DNA of 64,000 nt from CAYTSW01 sp964440605 (GCA_964440605.1 CAYTSW010000003.1:1-64000); one strand, 5' to 3'; shown: positions 49,126 to 60,261, numbered from the stretch's first letter. The notes: generated from the letters alone by a model not told the origin. Made by a program: numbers and translations.

Positions 49126-51288
49126 ATGGCATCAGCGCGTCAGATCGCCCGCCTCGTGGCGACGACGGGGAGCATCAGCTCCGGGGCGGTCCGCACCGCT
49201 TTGGGCAGGACCGATGTTCCCGCCGGCGGACTGGCCATCCTGCCCGAGCTCGTCGGGCTGGTGGCTGAAACGGTCGCGGTCGCGAGCCACGCCGATCGCC
49301 AGACCGTCGAACGCGTGGGCAACTTCCTCGCCCGGCTCGTGCTGCGCTACGGCACCATGCGGCGCACCCTCGAGGCCCTCGCCGCCGGACGACGCCGACA
49401 CGCGCTGATTTCCACCGAGAAGGCCCACGCCTGGAGCCAGGCAATGTCCGTCTCGGCCATGGCCATCGACGGCACCCTCAGCCGACACCAGTGGCTCCGC
49501 ATCCATCTCGTCCGCTGGGCCACCGAACGAGGCGACGGCCTGCTCCAGCAACTCGCCGACTACGAAGCGTGGCTCGACGGCCCGCTCTCCGGCGCCGACG
49601 GCGAAGACGAAGTCCCGCTGCTCAAGGACGCCGCTTCCGACGCCTTCGCCGACGCGACGCGGGCCCGTGGACAATCGACCACGACCGACGCGCCGAAGCC
49701 GCCCGCCGGCTCCGAGACGCGCGCTCCCGCGAAGGATCCGCCCGCGGGCGACGAGCCCGCCCGCGCCGCGTCCGACGCGGCCGTGATGGCGCCCCCGGGC
49801 GCCGAGGCCCCGGCCTCCGGCGATCTCGGCCTCGTCCGCCGCGCGCTGGCCGACAAGCGCCCGGGCGACGCGATGCTCGCCGCCATCACCGAAGACGTCC
49901 TCACAGCCGCCAAGCGCCTGCGCACGAGCGAAACGCCCTTCGACCGGCTCGTCGCCGCCATTGCCTTACGCGACTTCGTCCGCGCCGAAGGCCTCATGCC
50001 CTGCCTGCGCGAGCTCGACAAGCTCGAACGCGAGACCATCACGGGCGACCGCTTCTACTTCGAGCACCGCTTCGAAGAGGCGCTGATCCACTACCGCACC
50101 GCCCGCGCCACCCGCGACGACCCACGCACGCGCCAGAACGTCGCCATGACCCTCCTCCGCCGCGAGCGCGGCGTCCGCGACGACAACCTCCGCGAGGCCT
50201 TCGACCTGCTCAACACCACCGTCTCCGAGCAACCCGCCGGCTCCGCCGATCGCGGCAAGGCGCTCGTCGTGCTGGGCATGTCGTGGATGCTCACCGGGGG
50301 CTCCGACCGCAGCCACGCCATGCACGAAGCCGTGCGCTGCTTCGAGCAGGCCGGCAACATCTTCGACCAGGCGCAGCAGGCCGACTGGTGGGCCGAGTCG
50401 CGCCTCCACCTCGCCCAGGCGTGGATCGAGATGCCCACGGGCGACCGCTTCACCAACGTCGAACGCGCTATCGCGTCCCTGCGCGAGACCGCCCGCGTCT
50501 GGACACGCGACAAGCACCCCGAACGCTGGGCCAACGTGCAGAACATGATGGGCCACGCGTGGGAACGCCTGCCAACAGCCGACCGCATGCGCACCCTCGA
50601 GCAGGCCATCCGCTGCTTCACCGCCGCCCTCGAAATCCGCACCCGCGACGCCCACGCCGTCCACTGGGCCCGGCTCCAGAACAACCTGGGCAACGCGTGG
50701 ATCCAGTTCCCGGGAGGCGACCACAAGCAGAACGTCGAGCGCGGCATCGCGTGTCACCAGTCCGCCCTCGAAGTTTGGTCCGAGCTCGATCGCCGGGGCG
50801 AGTGGGGCGCCACGCAGAGCAACTTGGGCAACGCCTGGGCCCTGCTCCCCGCCGAGGACGACGGGCGGGAAAGGAACATGCGCCGGGCCATCGCCTGCTA
50901 CCGATCGGCCCTCCAGGTGCGGACCCGAGGCTCTCACCCTGCCGAGTGGGCCGCGACGCAGAACAACCTCGGCTCGGCGCTCCTTCACCTGCCCATCACC
51001 GGTCGCGGCACGAACGTCCGCGAAGCCATCGAGGCCTTCGAAGCCGCCCTGACCGTGCGCACCCGCGAGCAGATGCCCGTCGACTGGGCCCGCACCCAGG
51101 CCAACCTCGGCCTGGCCTGGAGCAAGCTGCCCGGCGACCGTGAGGACCACCTGACCGAAGCCGTCGCCTACTACGAGAGCGCGCTGGAAGTCTTCAAGCC
51201 CGACAAGCACCCCGGCGCGCACAAGCACGTCTCCACGCGACTGCAGCGCGCCAAGGACGACCTCGCCAAGCTGGGAGCCATCCGTTGA
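49126..51288 (+). CDS. Tetratricopeptide repeat protein, right-arm copy
   Basis: Identical to 9361-11523. Promoter TTGGGC-17-TAGACT at 49091-49119 leads straight to the ATG. Confidence 0.75.
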   Translation: MASARQIARLVATTGSISSGAVRTALGRTDVPAGGLAILPELVGLVAETVAVASHADRQTVERVGNFLARLVLRYGTMRRTLEALAAGRRRHALISTEKAHAWSQAMSVSAMAIDGTLSRHQWLRIHLVRWATERGDGLLQQLADYEAWLDGPLSGADGEDEVPLLKDAASDAFADATRARGQSTTTDAPKPPAGSETRAPAKDPPAGDEPARAASDAAVMAPPGAEAPASGDLGLVRRALADKRPGDAMLAAITEDVLTAAKRLRTSETPFDRLVAAIALRDFVRAEGLMPCLRELDKLERETITGDRFYFEHRFEEALIHYRTARATRDDPRTRQNVAMTLLRRERGVRDDNLREAFDLLNTTVSEQPAGSADRGKALVVLGMSWMLTGGSDRSHAMHEAVRCFEQAGNIFDQAQQADWWAESRLHLAQAWIEMPTGDRFTNVERAIASLRETARVWTRDKHPERWANVQNMMGHAWERLPTADRMRTLEQAIRCFTAALEIRTRDAHAVHWARLQNNLGNAWIQFPGGDHKQNVERGIACHQSALEVWSELDRRGEWGATQSNLGNAWALLPAEDDGRERNMRRAIACYRSALQVRTRGSHPAEWAATQNNLGSALLHLPITGRGTNVREAIEAFEAALTVRTREQMPVDWARTQANLGLAWSKLPGDREDHLTEAVAYYESALEVFKPDKHPGAHKHVSTRLQRAKDDLAKLGAIR

Positions 51289-51749
51289 CCACCGCCGCCG
51301 CCCGACTCTTCCTCGCCTGCGCCCTCCTCATCACCCTCACCGCCTGCCAACGCCATCGCTCGCCCGAGTACACCCCGGAGACCGGCCTCGCCGGCCACTG
51401 GGAGCTCGTCTCCATCGACGGGCAGCCCATCACCAACGCTGACCCGCGCGAGCCCGTCTCGCTCACCATCGACCCCGACGGACGCGTCAGCGGCTTCGCC
51501 GGCGTCAACCGCTACGCGTCGTCGCTCGAGAACGCCGCCCTCACCGAAGGCCGCTTCCGCCTCGGCGGCGTCGGCACCACCCGCATGGCCGGCCCCCCCG
51601 AACTCAGGCAGTTCGAAGACCGCTACATCCAAACCCTCCAACGCGTCGATGGCTACCGCCTCACCGCCAACAAACTCACCCTCACCCGAGGCGACACCGA
51701 CCGCCTCGTCTTCGAGTTGCACGAACCACCCGCGATCAACAATCCCTGA
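51285..51749 (+). CDS. META/HslJ-domain lipoprotein, right-arm copy
   Basis: Identical to 8900-9364. TTG start at 51285 overlaps the TPR stop as TTGA. Confidence 0.7.
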   Translation: MTTAAARLFLACALLITLTACQRHRSPEYTPETGLAGHWELVSIDGQPITNADPREPVSLTIDPDGRVSGFAGVNRYASSLENAALTEGRFRLGGVGTTRMAGPPELRQFEDRYIQTLQRVDGYRLTANKLTLTRGDTDRLVFELHEPPAINNP

Positions 51750-51893
51750 ACCGAAAGCGACGTGCCACGGGTTGACCGCGCAGCGGCAACCCGCGCGCCC
51801 AAGCGTCCGCTTTACGACCAGCCGGGACCACTCGCTCCGCGCCACGCGGGGGAGCACGGGTTGCAAGCAACCCGTGGCACGATGATCGCGCCC

Positions 51894-53318
51894 TTACCCC
51901 GGCAACAGCTCCCCGAGCCCGTCCACCGTCTGCTCGCGATCGGCGCCCACCGACACCAGCCGGATCGGCACGCCGACGTACGCCTCGATGAACTCCAGAT
52001 ACCCCCGCGCGGGCGTCGGCAGGTCGTCCATCGTGCGCGCACCGCTGACTTCTTCGGCGAACCCTTCGAGCGTCTCGTAGACCGGCTTGGCCCGGGACAG
52101 ATCCGCGGCGTCGGGCGGGAAGCGGTCGGTGCGTACGCCGCCCAGCTCGTAGGCCGTGCACACCTTGAGCTCGTCAAACCCCGCGAGCACGTCGAGCAGC
52201 ATGATCGCCAGCGCGTGGACGCCGTTGACCATGGCGGCGTAGCGCACCGCGACGAGGTCGAGCCAGCCGCAGCGTCGCGGGCGGCCGGTGGTCGTGCCGA
52301 ACTCGTTGCCCCGCTCGCGGATCCGCGCGCCGGTGTCGTCGTGCAGCTCCGTCGGGAAGGGACCGGCGCCCACGCGTGTCCCGTACGCCTTGACCACGCC
52401 GATCACCGCGTTGATCGCCGACCCCGGCACGCCCGTGCCCGCGGGGATGCCCAGCGCCGTCGTCGACGACGAGGTCACGAAGGGGAACGTGCCATGATCG
52501 ACGTCCAGCAGCGTCGCGTTGGCCCCCTCGAAGAGCACGTGCTCGCCGCGCCGGAGCATGTCGTGCAGGAGGTACGTCGTGTCGTCGAGCTGAGGCCCGA
52601 GTCGACCCGCCACCTCACCGAGACGCTGCGCGAGCTCCGCGGCGTTCAGCGCTTCGGGCGGGGCGTTGACGATGGTGTTCCCGCCCGCCTTGAACGCGCA
52701 CACGAGTTCCAGCCGCTCGCGCAGGAGCTCGGTCCTGAGCAGGTCGCCCGCGCGGATCGCCGTCGATCGCGCCGCCTTCTCGGCGTACGCCGGCCCGATG
52801 CCGCGCCGCGTCGTCCCGATCGCGCCCGACGTGGGCTTGCTCGGCCCCTGCTTGGCCGGGTCATCGAGCATCACCTCGCGCGAGGCGTCTTCCGCCTGGT
52901 GGTAGGGCATCACCAGATGCGCGCGATCGGAGATCGACAGGCGCGTCAGGTCCGCCCCCGCGCCCGCCAGCGCGTCGATCTCGCGCACGAGCGTGAACGG
53001 GTCGATCACCACGCCGTTGGCGATCACCGGGCGCGAGCCCTTGTTGAAGACGCCCGAGGGGATCAGGTGCACCGAGTGACGCTTGCCCCCGAAGACGATC
53101 GAGTGCCCGGCGTTGGCCCCGCCGTTGTATCGGACCACCGCCTGAAAGCGCGGGGCGATGGCGTCGATCACCTTGCCTTTACCCTCGTCGCCCCACTGAA
53201 GACCCACCACCGCGACGCCGCGCCCTGTGATCGCGGCCGTCAATCGGGGCGCCGGGCGTGCCAGATGGTCGCTCGGGCGGGGCTCGGATGATCCATGGTC
53301 GGCGGGAAGGTCTGACAT
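51894..53318 (-). CDS. purA: Adenylosuccinate synthetase, right-arm copy
   Basis: Identical to 7331-8755, with the GDEGKGK loop and catalytic D44 and H72. Confidence 0.95.
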   Translation of the reverse strand: MSDLPADHGSSEPRPSDHLARPAPRLTAAITGRGVAVVGLQWGDEGKGKVIDAIAPRFQAVVRYNGGANAGHSIVFGGKRHSVHLIPSGVFNKGSRPVIANGVVIDPFTLVREIDALAGAGADLTRLSISDRAHLVMPYHQAEDASREVMLDDPAKQGPSKPTSGAIGTTRRGIGPAYAEKAARSTAIRAGDLLRTELLRERLELVCAFKAGGNTIVNAPPEALNAAELAQRLGEVAGRLGPQLDDTTYLLHDMLRRGEHVLFEGANATLLDVDHGTFPFVTSSSTTALGIPAGTGVPGSAINAVIGVVKAYGTRVGAGPFPTELHDDTGARIRERGNEFGTTTGRPRRCGWLDLVAVRYAAMVNGVHALAIMLLDVLAGFDELKVCTAYELGGVRTDRFPPDAADLSRAKPVYETLEGFAEEVSGARTMDDLPTPARGYLEFIEAYVGVPIRLVSVGADREQTVDGLGELLPG

Positions 53319-53499
53319 AAGCGGTACGCAAACGCCCGTGGAGCGGTGGATTGTGCGGCCGGGCCACCAACGCGCCCGCGACTCGGCGTGAAGCACGCGG
53401 CCTCGCGCTCCGATGACCCACATGCAACGCGAGCATAGCGGCGGGAGCCCGGTCCGGTCAGGCTGTCCGCTCCGCACACCACCCCGCTCGGGAGCCGCC

Positions 53500-53676
53500 A
53501 TGGATCAGGCGAACGCCGTCAGGATGATGTGTCCCAACCTCAAGTGCCGCGCCGTCCTTGCGGTCCCCGTCGAGGCGCGTGGGCGGCTTATCCGCTGTCG
53601 CAACTGCGGGAGCAAGATCATGGTCCCGCAAAAGGCGGCGCCCAAGGCCCAACCCGCCAAGCCCGACGCCGCCTGA
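53500..53676 (+). CDS. Small zinc-ribbon protein, right-arm copy
   Basis: Identical to 6973-7149. CX4C and CX2C pairs; GGGAG upstream of the ATG at 53500. Confidence 0.65.
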   Translation: MDQANAVRMMCPNLKCRAVLAVPVEARGRLIRCRNCGSKIMVPQKAAPKAQPAKPDAA

Positions 53677-53696
53677 CCGGCGCGAGCGCCACGCAT

Positions 53697-54260
53697 TCAC
53701 AGTTTCGGGTTCTCGTCATCCTCGAAGTCGAAGTCGAAATCGAAGACGCTGCTGTCTTCCGCGTTGCCTTTGAGCAGGCTGCCCATGCCCGTCTCGCGCG
53801 CGATCGTCTCGTCCAGGTCGGTGTCCGCGTGCGAAGCCCCCGAGTCGTCGTCGCTCGAATCCGCGACCGTCGGCGAGCCCGCGGGAGGCGTCGCCTCCAT
53901 GTCGACGTCGCCCCCACCGCCCGCCGGCGCATCCACCTGCGCCGGCTCGCCGTTGATCTGCACGACGATCTGCACCGGCCCCACCGCCAGCGTGTCGCCC
54001 GCTTGCAGCTCGGCCTCGTCTTCAATCCGCTGGCTGTTGCGGTACGTCCCGTTCGCCGAGCCCAGATCCTTCACCCGCAGCGTGCTCTGCTCGCAGATCA
54101 ACTCGCAGTGCTGACGCGACACCGAGGGCAGCGGGATCCGCAGCGAAGCGTTGTGGTGCCGACCCACTACGTACCGACCGACCTTCAAGCCGAGCGTCTT
54201 CTTGCTGCCATCGGCCTTGAAGACGATGAGTCGAATCGCGGACTGGACCTGATCGGGCAT
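53697..54260 (-). CDS. FHA domain protein, right-arm copy
   Basis: Identical to 6389-6952. FHA domain with GR, SxxH and NGT motifs and an acidic tail. Confidence 0.85.
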   Translation of the reverse strand: MPDQVQSAIRLIVFKADGSKKTLGLKVGRYVVGRHHNASLRIPLPSVSRQHCELICEQSTLRVKDLGSANGTYRNSQRIEDEAELQAGDTLAVGPVQIVVQINGEPAQVDAPAGGGGDVDMEATPPAGSPTVADSSDDDSGASHADTDLDETIARETGMGSLLKGNAEDSSVFDFDFDFEDDENPKL

Positions 54261-54340
54261 GGGCGGGTCTATCCTCTGTTCATTCCTGCCTCGCGAGAGG
54301 CGGTCGCGACGGCCTCCGGAAGGTAGGGAGCCCGGCGAGC

Positions 54341-55651
54341 ATGACCCCCCAAACTACCGACATCACGGTCAACGGGCAATCCGCGCCGGCAGAAGCCGCA
54401 GCCGGCCCGACGCCGACCGCCCTCACCCCCCTTCAGGCGCTCCAGACGCCCCCGCGTTCGCTCTACATCCACATTCCGTTCTGCTTTCACAAGTGCCACT
54501 ACTGCGATTTCTACAGCTTCGTCGACTCCCGGGATCGCCAGGAAGCCTTCACCAACACCCTCATCCGCGAACTCGACACCCTCGCCGAGCACACCAGCCG
54601 AGCCGCTGACCGCTCTCGCCCGCCCCTCGACACACTCTTCGTCGGCGGCGGCACGCCCACCCTGCTCCGCACCCCTCTCTGGCAACGCCTCCTCGACGCG
54701 CTCCACCAGCGGTTCACCATCACCCCGGACGCCGAGTGGACCGTCGAGTGCAACCCCGAGACCGCGACACCCGAGTTGATGGAAACGCTCGCCGCCGGCG
54801 GCGTCAACCGCCTGAGCATCGGCGCCCAGACCTTTAACCCGCGCCATCTCAAGACCCTCGAGCGCTGGCACGACCCCGCCAGCGTCCCCAAGGCGTTGCA
54901 GATCGCCCGCGAGGCCAACATCAACCGCCTGAGCCTCGACCTCATCTTCGCGATCCCGGGCCAGACGATGGACGAATGGCTCGCCGACCTCCGGGCCGCC
55001 ATCGACCTCGGCTCAGGCCACATCTCGGCCTACGCCCTGACGTACGAGCCCAACACCGCGATGACCAAGCGCCTCGAGCGCGGCGACTTCGACCCCGCCG
55101 ACGAAGACCTCGAAGCCGACATGTACGAAGCCACCGTCGAGGCGCTCGCGGCGAGCGGCTTTGCGCGGTATGAGGTGAGCAACTTCGCCCGCAACGACGC
55201 CGACGGCTGCCCCTGCGCGCACAACCTCGCCTATTGGCGCAACCACCAGTGGCTCGCCGCCGGCCCCTCGGCCTCGGGTCACCTGGCCGGCTGGCGTTGG
55301 AAGAACATCCCCAACCTCACCCGCTGGATGCACGGCGTGCACTCCACGGGCGCTTCACCCGCCATCGACCTCGAGCCACCCGACCCGAGGCGCGCGCTGG
55401 CCGAGCGCATCATGACCGGCTTGCGCTTGACGGAGGGGCTCGAAGTGGCCGAACTCCAAGCCACCGCGACGCCGCTCGACGCCTGGCCCGCCCTCGAACG
55501 CCGCGCCCAACTCTGGACCGACCGCGGCCTGCTCACCCGCACCCCGACCCATTGGCGCCTCACCAACCAAGGCTGGCTCCAAGCCGACGGCATCGCCAGC
55601 GACCTGATGAGCACGCTCGACCTTGAGCAACCAACCGACGCGTGCCACTGA
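54341..55651 (+). CDS. hemW: Heme chaperone HemW, right-arm copy
   Basis: Identical to 4998-6308. Radical SAM cysteines C48, C52 and C55; the stop again falls inside a double-hairpin element (55645-55718). Confidence 0.85.
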   Translation: MTPQTTDITVNGQSAPAEAAAGPTPTALTPLQALQTPPRSLYIHIPFCFHKCHYCDFYSFVDSRDRQEAFTNTLIRELDTLAEHTSRAADRSRPPLDTLFVGGGTPTLLRTPLWQRLLDALHQRFTITPDAEWTVECNPETATPELMETLAAGGVNRLSIGAQTFNPRHLKTLERWHDPASVPKALQIAREANINRLSLDLIFAIPGQTMDEWLADLRAAIDLGSGHISAYALTYEPNTAMTKRLERGDFDPADEDLEADMYEATVEALAASGFARYEVSNFARNDADGCPCAHNLAYWRNHQWLAAGPSASGHLAGWRWKNIPNLTRWMHGVHSTGASPAIDLEPPDPRRALAERIMTGLRLTEGLEVAELQATATPLDAWPALERRAQLWTDRGLLTRTPTHWRLTNQGWLQADGIASDLMSTLDLEQPTDACH

Positions 55652-55869
55652 CCCGGCTTTGCGGGTCAGTGCTTCGACGGGCACCAAGCACACTGACCCC
55701 GCAAAGCCGGGTCAGTGGTACCCAAACCCTCTTCCCCCACTGCCTCCACCCTGCCTCTTTTCCGTGTCCTCCGTACCCTCCGTTTCTCCGTGTACTGCCT
55801 TTCGGAAACCCCAAAAACAAACAAGCCGCCCATCGGCGGCTTGATCATCGATTACCAAATCCAGCAGGC

Positions 55870-56181
55870 TCACGCCGCGCCGGACTTCTCCGTTTTGCGG
55901 TTCGCCAGGTCCGTCACGTAGAACGGGCGGGGCGAGGCGTCGTCGGCGGGGAGCAGGTGGACCTTCCGCCCGTCCCACAGCACGGTGCCTTCACAGAGGG
56001 CGAAGAGCGTGTCGTCCTTGCCGCGGCCGACCTGGAAGCCGGGGACCCACTTCGTTCCGTTCTGGCGCACGAGGATGGAGCCGGCGGTGGCCCGCTCGCC
56101 GCAATACTTCTTGACGCCCAGGTACTGCGGGTTGGAGTCGCGCCCGTTCTTCGACGAGCCCTGTCCCTTTTTGTGCGCCAT
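55870..56181 (-). CDS. rpmA: 50S ribosomal protein L27, right-arm copy
   Basis: Identical to 4468-4779. Terminator at 55813-55843 and promoter candidate at 56266-56293. Confidence 0.95.
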   Translation of the reverse strand: MAHKKGQGSSKNGRDSNPQYLGVKKYCGERATAGSILVRQNGTKWVPGFQVGRGKDDTLFALCEGTVLWDGRKVHLLPADDASPRPFYVTDLANRKTEKSGAA

Positions 56182-56308
56182 GACGAACCTCGGTGATGCA
56201 GCGGGGAGAGGCGGACCCGGACGGGTCAGCAGACAGCCGCCGGGTTCACGCCCGGCCGGGCGGAGAGTCTAGCCGCGGATCTCGCGGGTTCAAGCGGCCG
56301 ACCGATCC

Positions 56309-57040
56309 TTACCCTTCCGCCCGCAGGAAGCACCCCCGCAGCCGGAGCACCGGCGGGCGGTTGCCGTCCTGGAAGGCATCGACCGCCCGCTCCGGCGTCA
56401 GCCCCACCGCGCGGAAGACGCCCTCGAACTCTCCTTGGGTGAAGGGGAAGGGCGGGCCCTTCACCTCGTCCAGCGGCTCGTCGGCCTCGCGGCCGCGGGC
56501 GATCGCCAAGACGCGGCCGTGCGGGGCGATGAGCTCCGCGACGCCCGCCGCCAACTCCTCGCGGTACCGCGGCGGCAGGGCCTGAAGCGTGTGGATCTCC
56601 ACCGCCAGGTCGAATCGGTGCCGCCATCGGCTCGGCAAATTCCGCAGGTCGGCGACGTGGACGTTGCCCGCGAGGGTCGGATGCAGTCGCTGGGCGGCTT
56701 CCACGGCCGCGGCGCTGGCGTCGAAGGCCGTCACGTCGTATCCACGTTCGGCCAAGGCCGCGGCGTCATGCCCCAGGCCGCAGCCCACCACCGCCACCCG
56801 CGCCCCGCAGCGGATCAGCCCGCTCGCCCGGGCGTTCAACCACGCGACCAGCGCCGGGTTAGCCCGGGCGTGGCTCCACGGGATCCGCGCCGGGTCGCCC
56901 GCGGCGTCGGCGTAGACCTCCTCTACGACCCGCAGCGCCTCCTCGATGGTCGTCTCGGCGCCGATCGCGCGGGTCAGCCGCTCGCGAGCCGCGGCGTCGG
57001 GCAGATCGGCGGTGGCGGGAGAGGGGGGCGTGTGGGCCAT
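56309..57040 (-). CDS. Small SAM-dependent methyltransferase, right-arm copy
   Basis: Identical to 3609-4340. GGAGG lies seven bases before the ATG; promoter candidate at 57094-57123. Confidence 0.8.
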   Translation of the reverse strand: MAHTPPSPATADLPDAAARERLTRAIGAETTIEEALRVVEEVYADAAGDPARIPWSHARANPALVAWLNARASGLIRCGARVAVVGCGLGHDAAALAERGYDVTAFDASAAAVEAAQRLHPTLAGNVHVADLRNLPSRWRHRFDLAVEIHTLQALPPRYREELAAGVAELIAPHGRVLAIARGREADEPLDEVKGPPFPFTQGEFEGVFRAVGLTPERAVDAFQDGNRPPVLRLRGCFLRAEG

Positions 57041-57167
57041 GGCGTCGCCTCCGGATGAATGCGTGGTCCGCGGCCGCGGCCCGCGCCACACCCAACCTAC
57101 CTTCCATCCGCCGAATCGCCCAACGGAAAACTGGGCAATCCGGCTGGCCGACCCGATCACATCCCGA

Positions 57168-58355
57168 TCACCCGGCCTGTTCCGGGGAGGCGTGGGCCCC
57201 CGTCGACGCGTAGATGTCGTACGAGAGCAGGCGGCACGGCAGTTGGGCGTTGTTGAAGGGCAGCCAGCGGTCGGCCTTCAAGCCAACGCGTTTGGCCAGT
57301 TCGCGCGAGCCGGTGAAGACGTGGCCCGTCCAGCCCGGGCAGCGCTGTTTGAAGAAGTCGCCGATGCGGGCGTAGGTCTGTTCGAGCTCGTCGTGCTCGC
57401 CCATGCGCTCGCCGTACTCCGGGTTGAGGATCACGTCGCCGGGCGATTCGGGGATGGGCGTGTCGGCGAAGTCGCAGACGCGAAACTCGATCAGATGGTC
57501 CACGCCCGCGGCCTGGGCGTTCTTCTTCGCCGCTTCGACCGCCTTGGGATCGTGATCCGTCGCGATGATCGGCGCGGGGTCGGCGCTGCGCTTGTCCTTG
57601 TGCGCCGAGCGGCGCGCCTCGGCCCATCGTTCTTCGACATCCAGCGTCGTGTGCAGGAAGGAGTAGCCCGAGCGCAGCAGCCCCGGCGCACGCCCGGTGC
57701 CGATGAGCGCGGCTTCGATCGCCAGCGTCCCCGCGCCGCACATCGGGTTCACCAGCGGGCGCGAGCCGTCGTACCCGATGCCCAGCAGCACCGCGGCCGC
57801 CAGCGTCTCGCGCATCGGCGCGAGGTGCGGGATGCGCCGATACCCCCGGTCAGCGAGCCAGCGCCCCGTCGTGTTGAGGTACACCCACGCGCGGTCGCCC
57901 TTCCAGTACAGGTGGATCACCAGCTTCGACTTGTCGGCGCCCGAGTCGGGCCGACGCCCGGTCTGCTTGGTCATGCGGTCGACGATGGCGTCCTTGAGCA
58001 CGAGGTTGGGGTACATCGAGTTGTTGATCTTGGGGTTGTCGACGTTGGAGGTGATGCTGAAGTAGCCGTCGGCGGGGGCGAGCGACTCCCAAGGGTAGGA
58101 CGAAGCGTGCGTGTACAACGCCTTGGGCGAGGGGCAACGGAAGCGCGTGAGCATCCACATGACATGCAGCCCCGTGCGCAGGCGCAGGTTCAGCGCCATG
58201 CACTCGGCCAGCGTCGCGCCGACGCTGACCGAGACCGCGTCGTCTTCCTGGACCTCGAGACCGAGCGCCTCGACCTCTCGACGCAGGTGGGGCGTGACAT
58301 GCTCGGAGCAGGTGATGCGAGTCAACGCCCGCTTGTCAGGGTTGGCAGCCTTCAC
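57168..58355 (-). CDS. THUMP-type RNA methyltransferase, right-arm copy
   Basis: Identical to 2294-3481, with the NPEY catalytic loop. The same start caveat applies. Confidence 0.8.
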   Translation of the reverse strand: MKAANPDKRALTRITCSEHVTPHLRREVEALGLEVQEDDAVSVSVGATLAECMALNLRLRTGLHVMWMLTRFRCPSPKALYTHASSYPWESLAPADGYFSITSNVDNPKINNSMYPNLVLKDAIVDRMTKQTGRRPDSGADKSKLVIHLYWKGDRAWVYLNTTGRWLADRGYRRIPHLAPMRETLAAAVLLGIGYDGSRPLVNPMCGAGTLAIEAALIGTGRAPGLLRSGYSFLHTTLDVEERWAEARRSAHKDKRSADPAPIIATDHDPKAVEAAKKNAQAAGVDHLIEFRVCDFADTPIPESPGDVILNPEYGERMGEHDELEQTYARIGDFFKQRCPGWTGHVFTGSRELAKRVGLKADRWLPFNNAQLPCRLLSYDIYASTGAHASPEQAG

Positions 58356-58497
58356 GCCGGACGATACGACGTGTTCCTTGATGGACCAACGCACCGGCGG
58401 CAAGCCGCCGGTGGCATCCACGCGCGCACGCTTCAAACCCCTCCCCTTCTTCTCCGTGTCCTCTGTCCTCTCCGTTCCTCCGTGTACCGCCTTCCCT

Positions 58498-60261
58498 TCA
58501 GCCGATGATCGACCGCCGATGTTTGACGTAATCCCAGAGGACGAAGCGATCGAGGTCGTCGCCGCCCGTGAAGAACACGCGGCCGCCGGAGTGCTGGGCC
58601 ACCCTGTGCGCGAACTGCACGTCCTCCGACGACTGGCTCCAGCTCGGGATCAGGAAGATGTTGATGGTGATGCCCTCGCGCTTGCACGCCAGCGCCTCGC
58701 GCATGGTGGCGCTTTCGGTGAGCGGGTCGGGCGGGTAGAGGAGGTAGAGATGCTCGCCCTCGAAGTGGGCGGTCGGCAGGCCGTCGGTGATGAGCATGAT
58801 CTGGCGGTTGGGCGTGTCCTGGTGCGACAGCATCTGGCGGCTCAAGCGCAGCGCGTGCTGGATGTTCGTGAAGTGCGGTGGGAGCATTTCTTCGGTGACG
58901 TTCGGGTCCGACAGATCCGCCCGCAGACGCACGACGGGCTGGCGGATCGTCACCGGCTTGGGCATGAGCTCCACGACGCCGCCCGGCGGGACGAGCTTGG
59001 CGATCGAATACATCTCGAAGAAGAAGAGCCGATCGCCGGGGTATTCAGAGCGGATGAGCCCATCGAGAGCGAGGCCCATGCGCTTGGCGTCGACGTACTG
59101 CCCGCCGTGACGCATGGAGCCGGACATATCCATGATGACCGCGGTGGCGCACTTGGGCGTGTTGCGCGTGCGGTGGATCTCGATGTCCTCGGGCCGCAGC
59201 GTCAGGCGCCCGGGGTTGTCCATCTGTACCCCCGACTGTCGGATCAGCGCGTTGGTGAACGACTGCGGGATGTCCATGTTCGCCGCCGAGTCGCCGAACT
59301 CATACGCCTTGGTCGTCGGCAACTCCACGGCGCCTTCGCCCGCGATGGGCCCGGCATGACGGCCCGACCGCGCGGCTTGCAAATCGGAGAAGATCGTGCT
59401 CAGCAGCTTGCCCTGGAAGAGCTTGTACGCCTTGGGCGTGAGCCGGTAGCCGCCGCCGGCCTCCTCCTCGAGACCCTGGCGGCGCGCCTCTTCGCGCATC
59501 ATCTCCTCGACCTGCTTCTGGAACCCCTGGAGTTGTTCGACGTCGGCGTCTTCGACGAACTCGCGCAGCTCGTCGAGGTCGATCACGGCGATCTTGGCGT
59601 TCTTCATCGCCTCTTCGAGTTGCTCGAGCAGCTTGTCGATCGTCTCGAGTTCCTGCTTCACCTCCAGCGCCTTGGGCACGTCCATGTCGGTGCGCCCCGT
59701 GAAGTGGTACTTGGCCGCGAGATCCTCCACCTGGTAGCGCTCGCCCAGCGTCTCCATGAGGTGCAAGAGCCCCACGGCGACGGGCGACTGCTCGCCCTCG
59801 GGCGTCTCGGCGACGCGGTACCAGAGCTTGCGCATCTGCCGCGGGCTTTCGTTGACGACGGCTTCGTCGATCGCTTCGCGTATCTCGCGATCGTCCGCTC
59901 GCTCGCGCACGCGCTCGGCGCCCTCGCGGTACGCGCGCTCGGCGGTCCGCTGCACCGCCTCCGTCTCGTACGTCGCGAGGATCTTCGCCTTGCGCTCTTC
60001 GAGCAGGCGGCGGATGGCGTCGAGAGACGGGCCGAGGCCGGCGATCTGCGACGGGTCGATCTTCACCGCGTCGGCGAGCTCTTCGGGCGTGAGCCGACGC
60101 GCCGAGCCGTACCGCATCATGTGCTCGAACGCCGCCGAGGCCATGTCGGGCGGCGGCGCGGTGGGCGAGGGGTACTCCGAGGGCGTGTAGCCGAGGTAGG
60201 TGTGGATGATGCCGCCGAGCGTGCGCCGTGGCTTGGACTTGTCGCCTTCATGCGCGCTCAT
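58498..60261 (-). CDS. von Willebrand A protein, right-arm copy
   Basis: Identical to 388-2151. On this arm the complete upstream ATPase gene is present and overlaps it as ATGA (60258-60261), which confirms the two-gene unit. Confidence 0.85.
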   Translation of the reverse strand: MSAHEGDKSKPRRTLGGIIHTYLGYTPSEYPSPTAPPPDMASAAFEHMMRYGSARRLTPEELADAVKIDPSQIAGLGPSLDAIRRLLEERKAKILATYETEAVQRTAERAYREGAERVRERADDREIREAIDEAVVNESPRQMRKLWYRVAETPEGEQSPVAVGLLHLMETLGERYQVEDLAAKYHFTGRTDMDVPKALEVKQELETIDKLLEQLEEAMKNAKIAVIDLDELREFVEDADVEQLQGFQKQVEEMMREEARRQGLEEEAGGGYRLTPKAYKLFQGKLLSTIFSDLQAARSGRHAGPIAGEGAVELPTTKAYEFGDSAANMDIPQSFTNALIRQSGVQMDNPGRLTLRPEDIEIHRTRNTPKCATAVIMDMSGSMRHGGQYVDAKRMGLALDGLIRSEYPGDRLFFFEMYSIAKLVPPGGVVELMPKPVTIRQPVVRLRADLSDPNVTEEMLPPHFTNIQHALRLSRQMLSHQDTPNRQIMLITDGLPTAHFEGEHLYLLYPPDPLTESATMREALACKREGITINIFLIPSWSQSSEDVQFAHRVAQHSGGRVFFTGGDDLDRFVLWDYVKHRRSIIG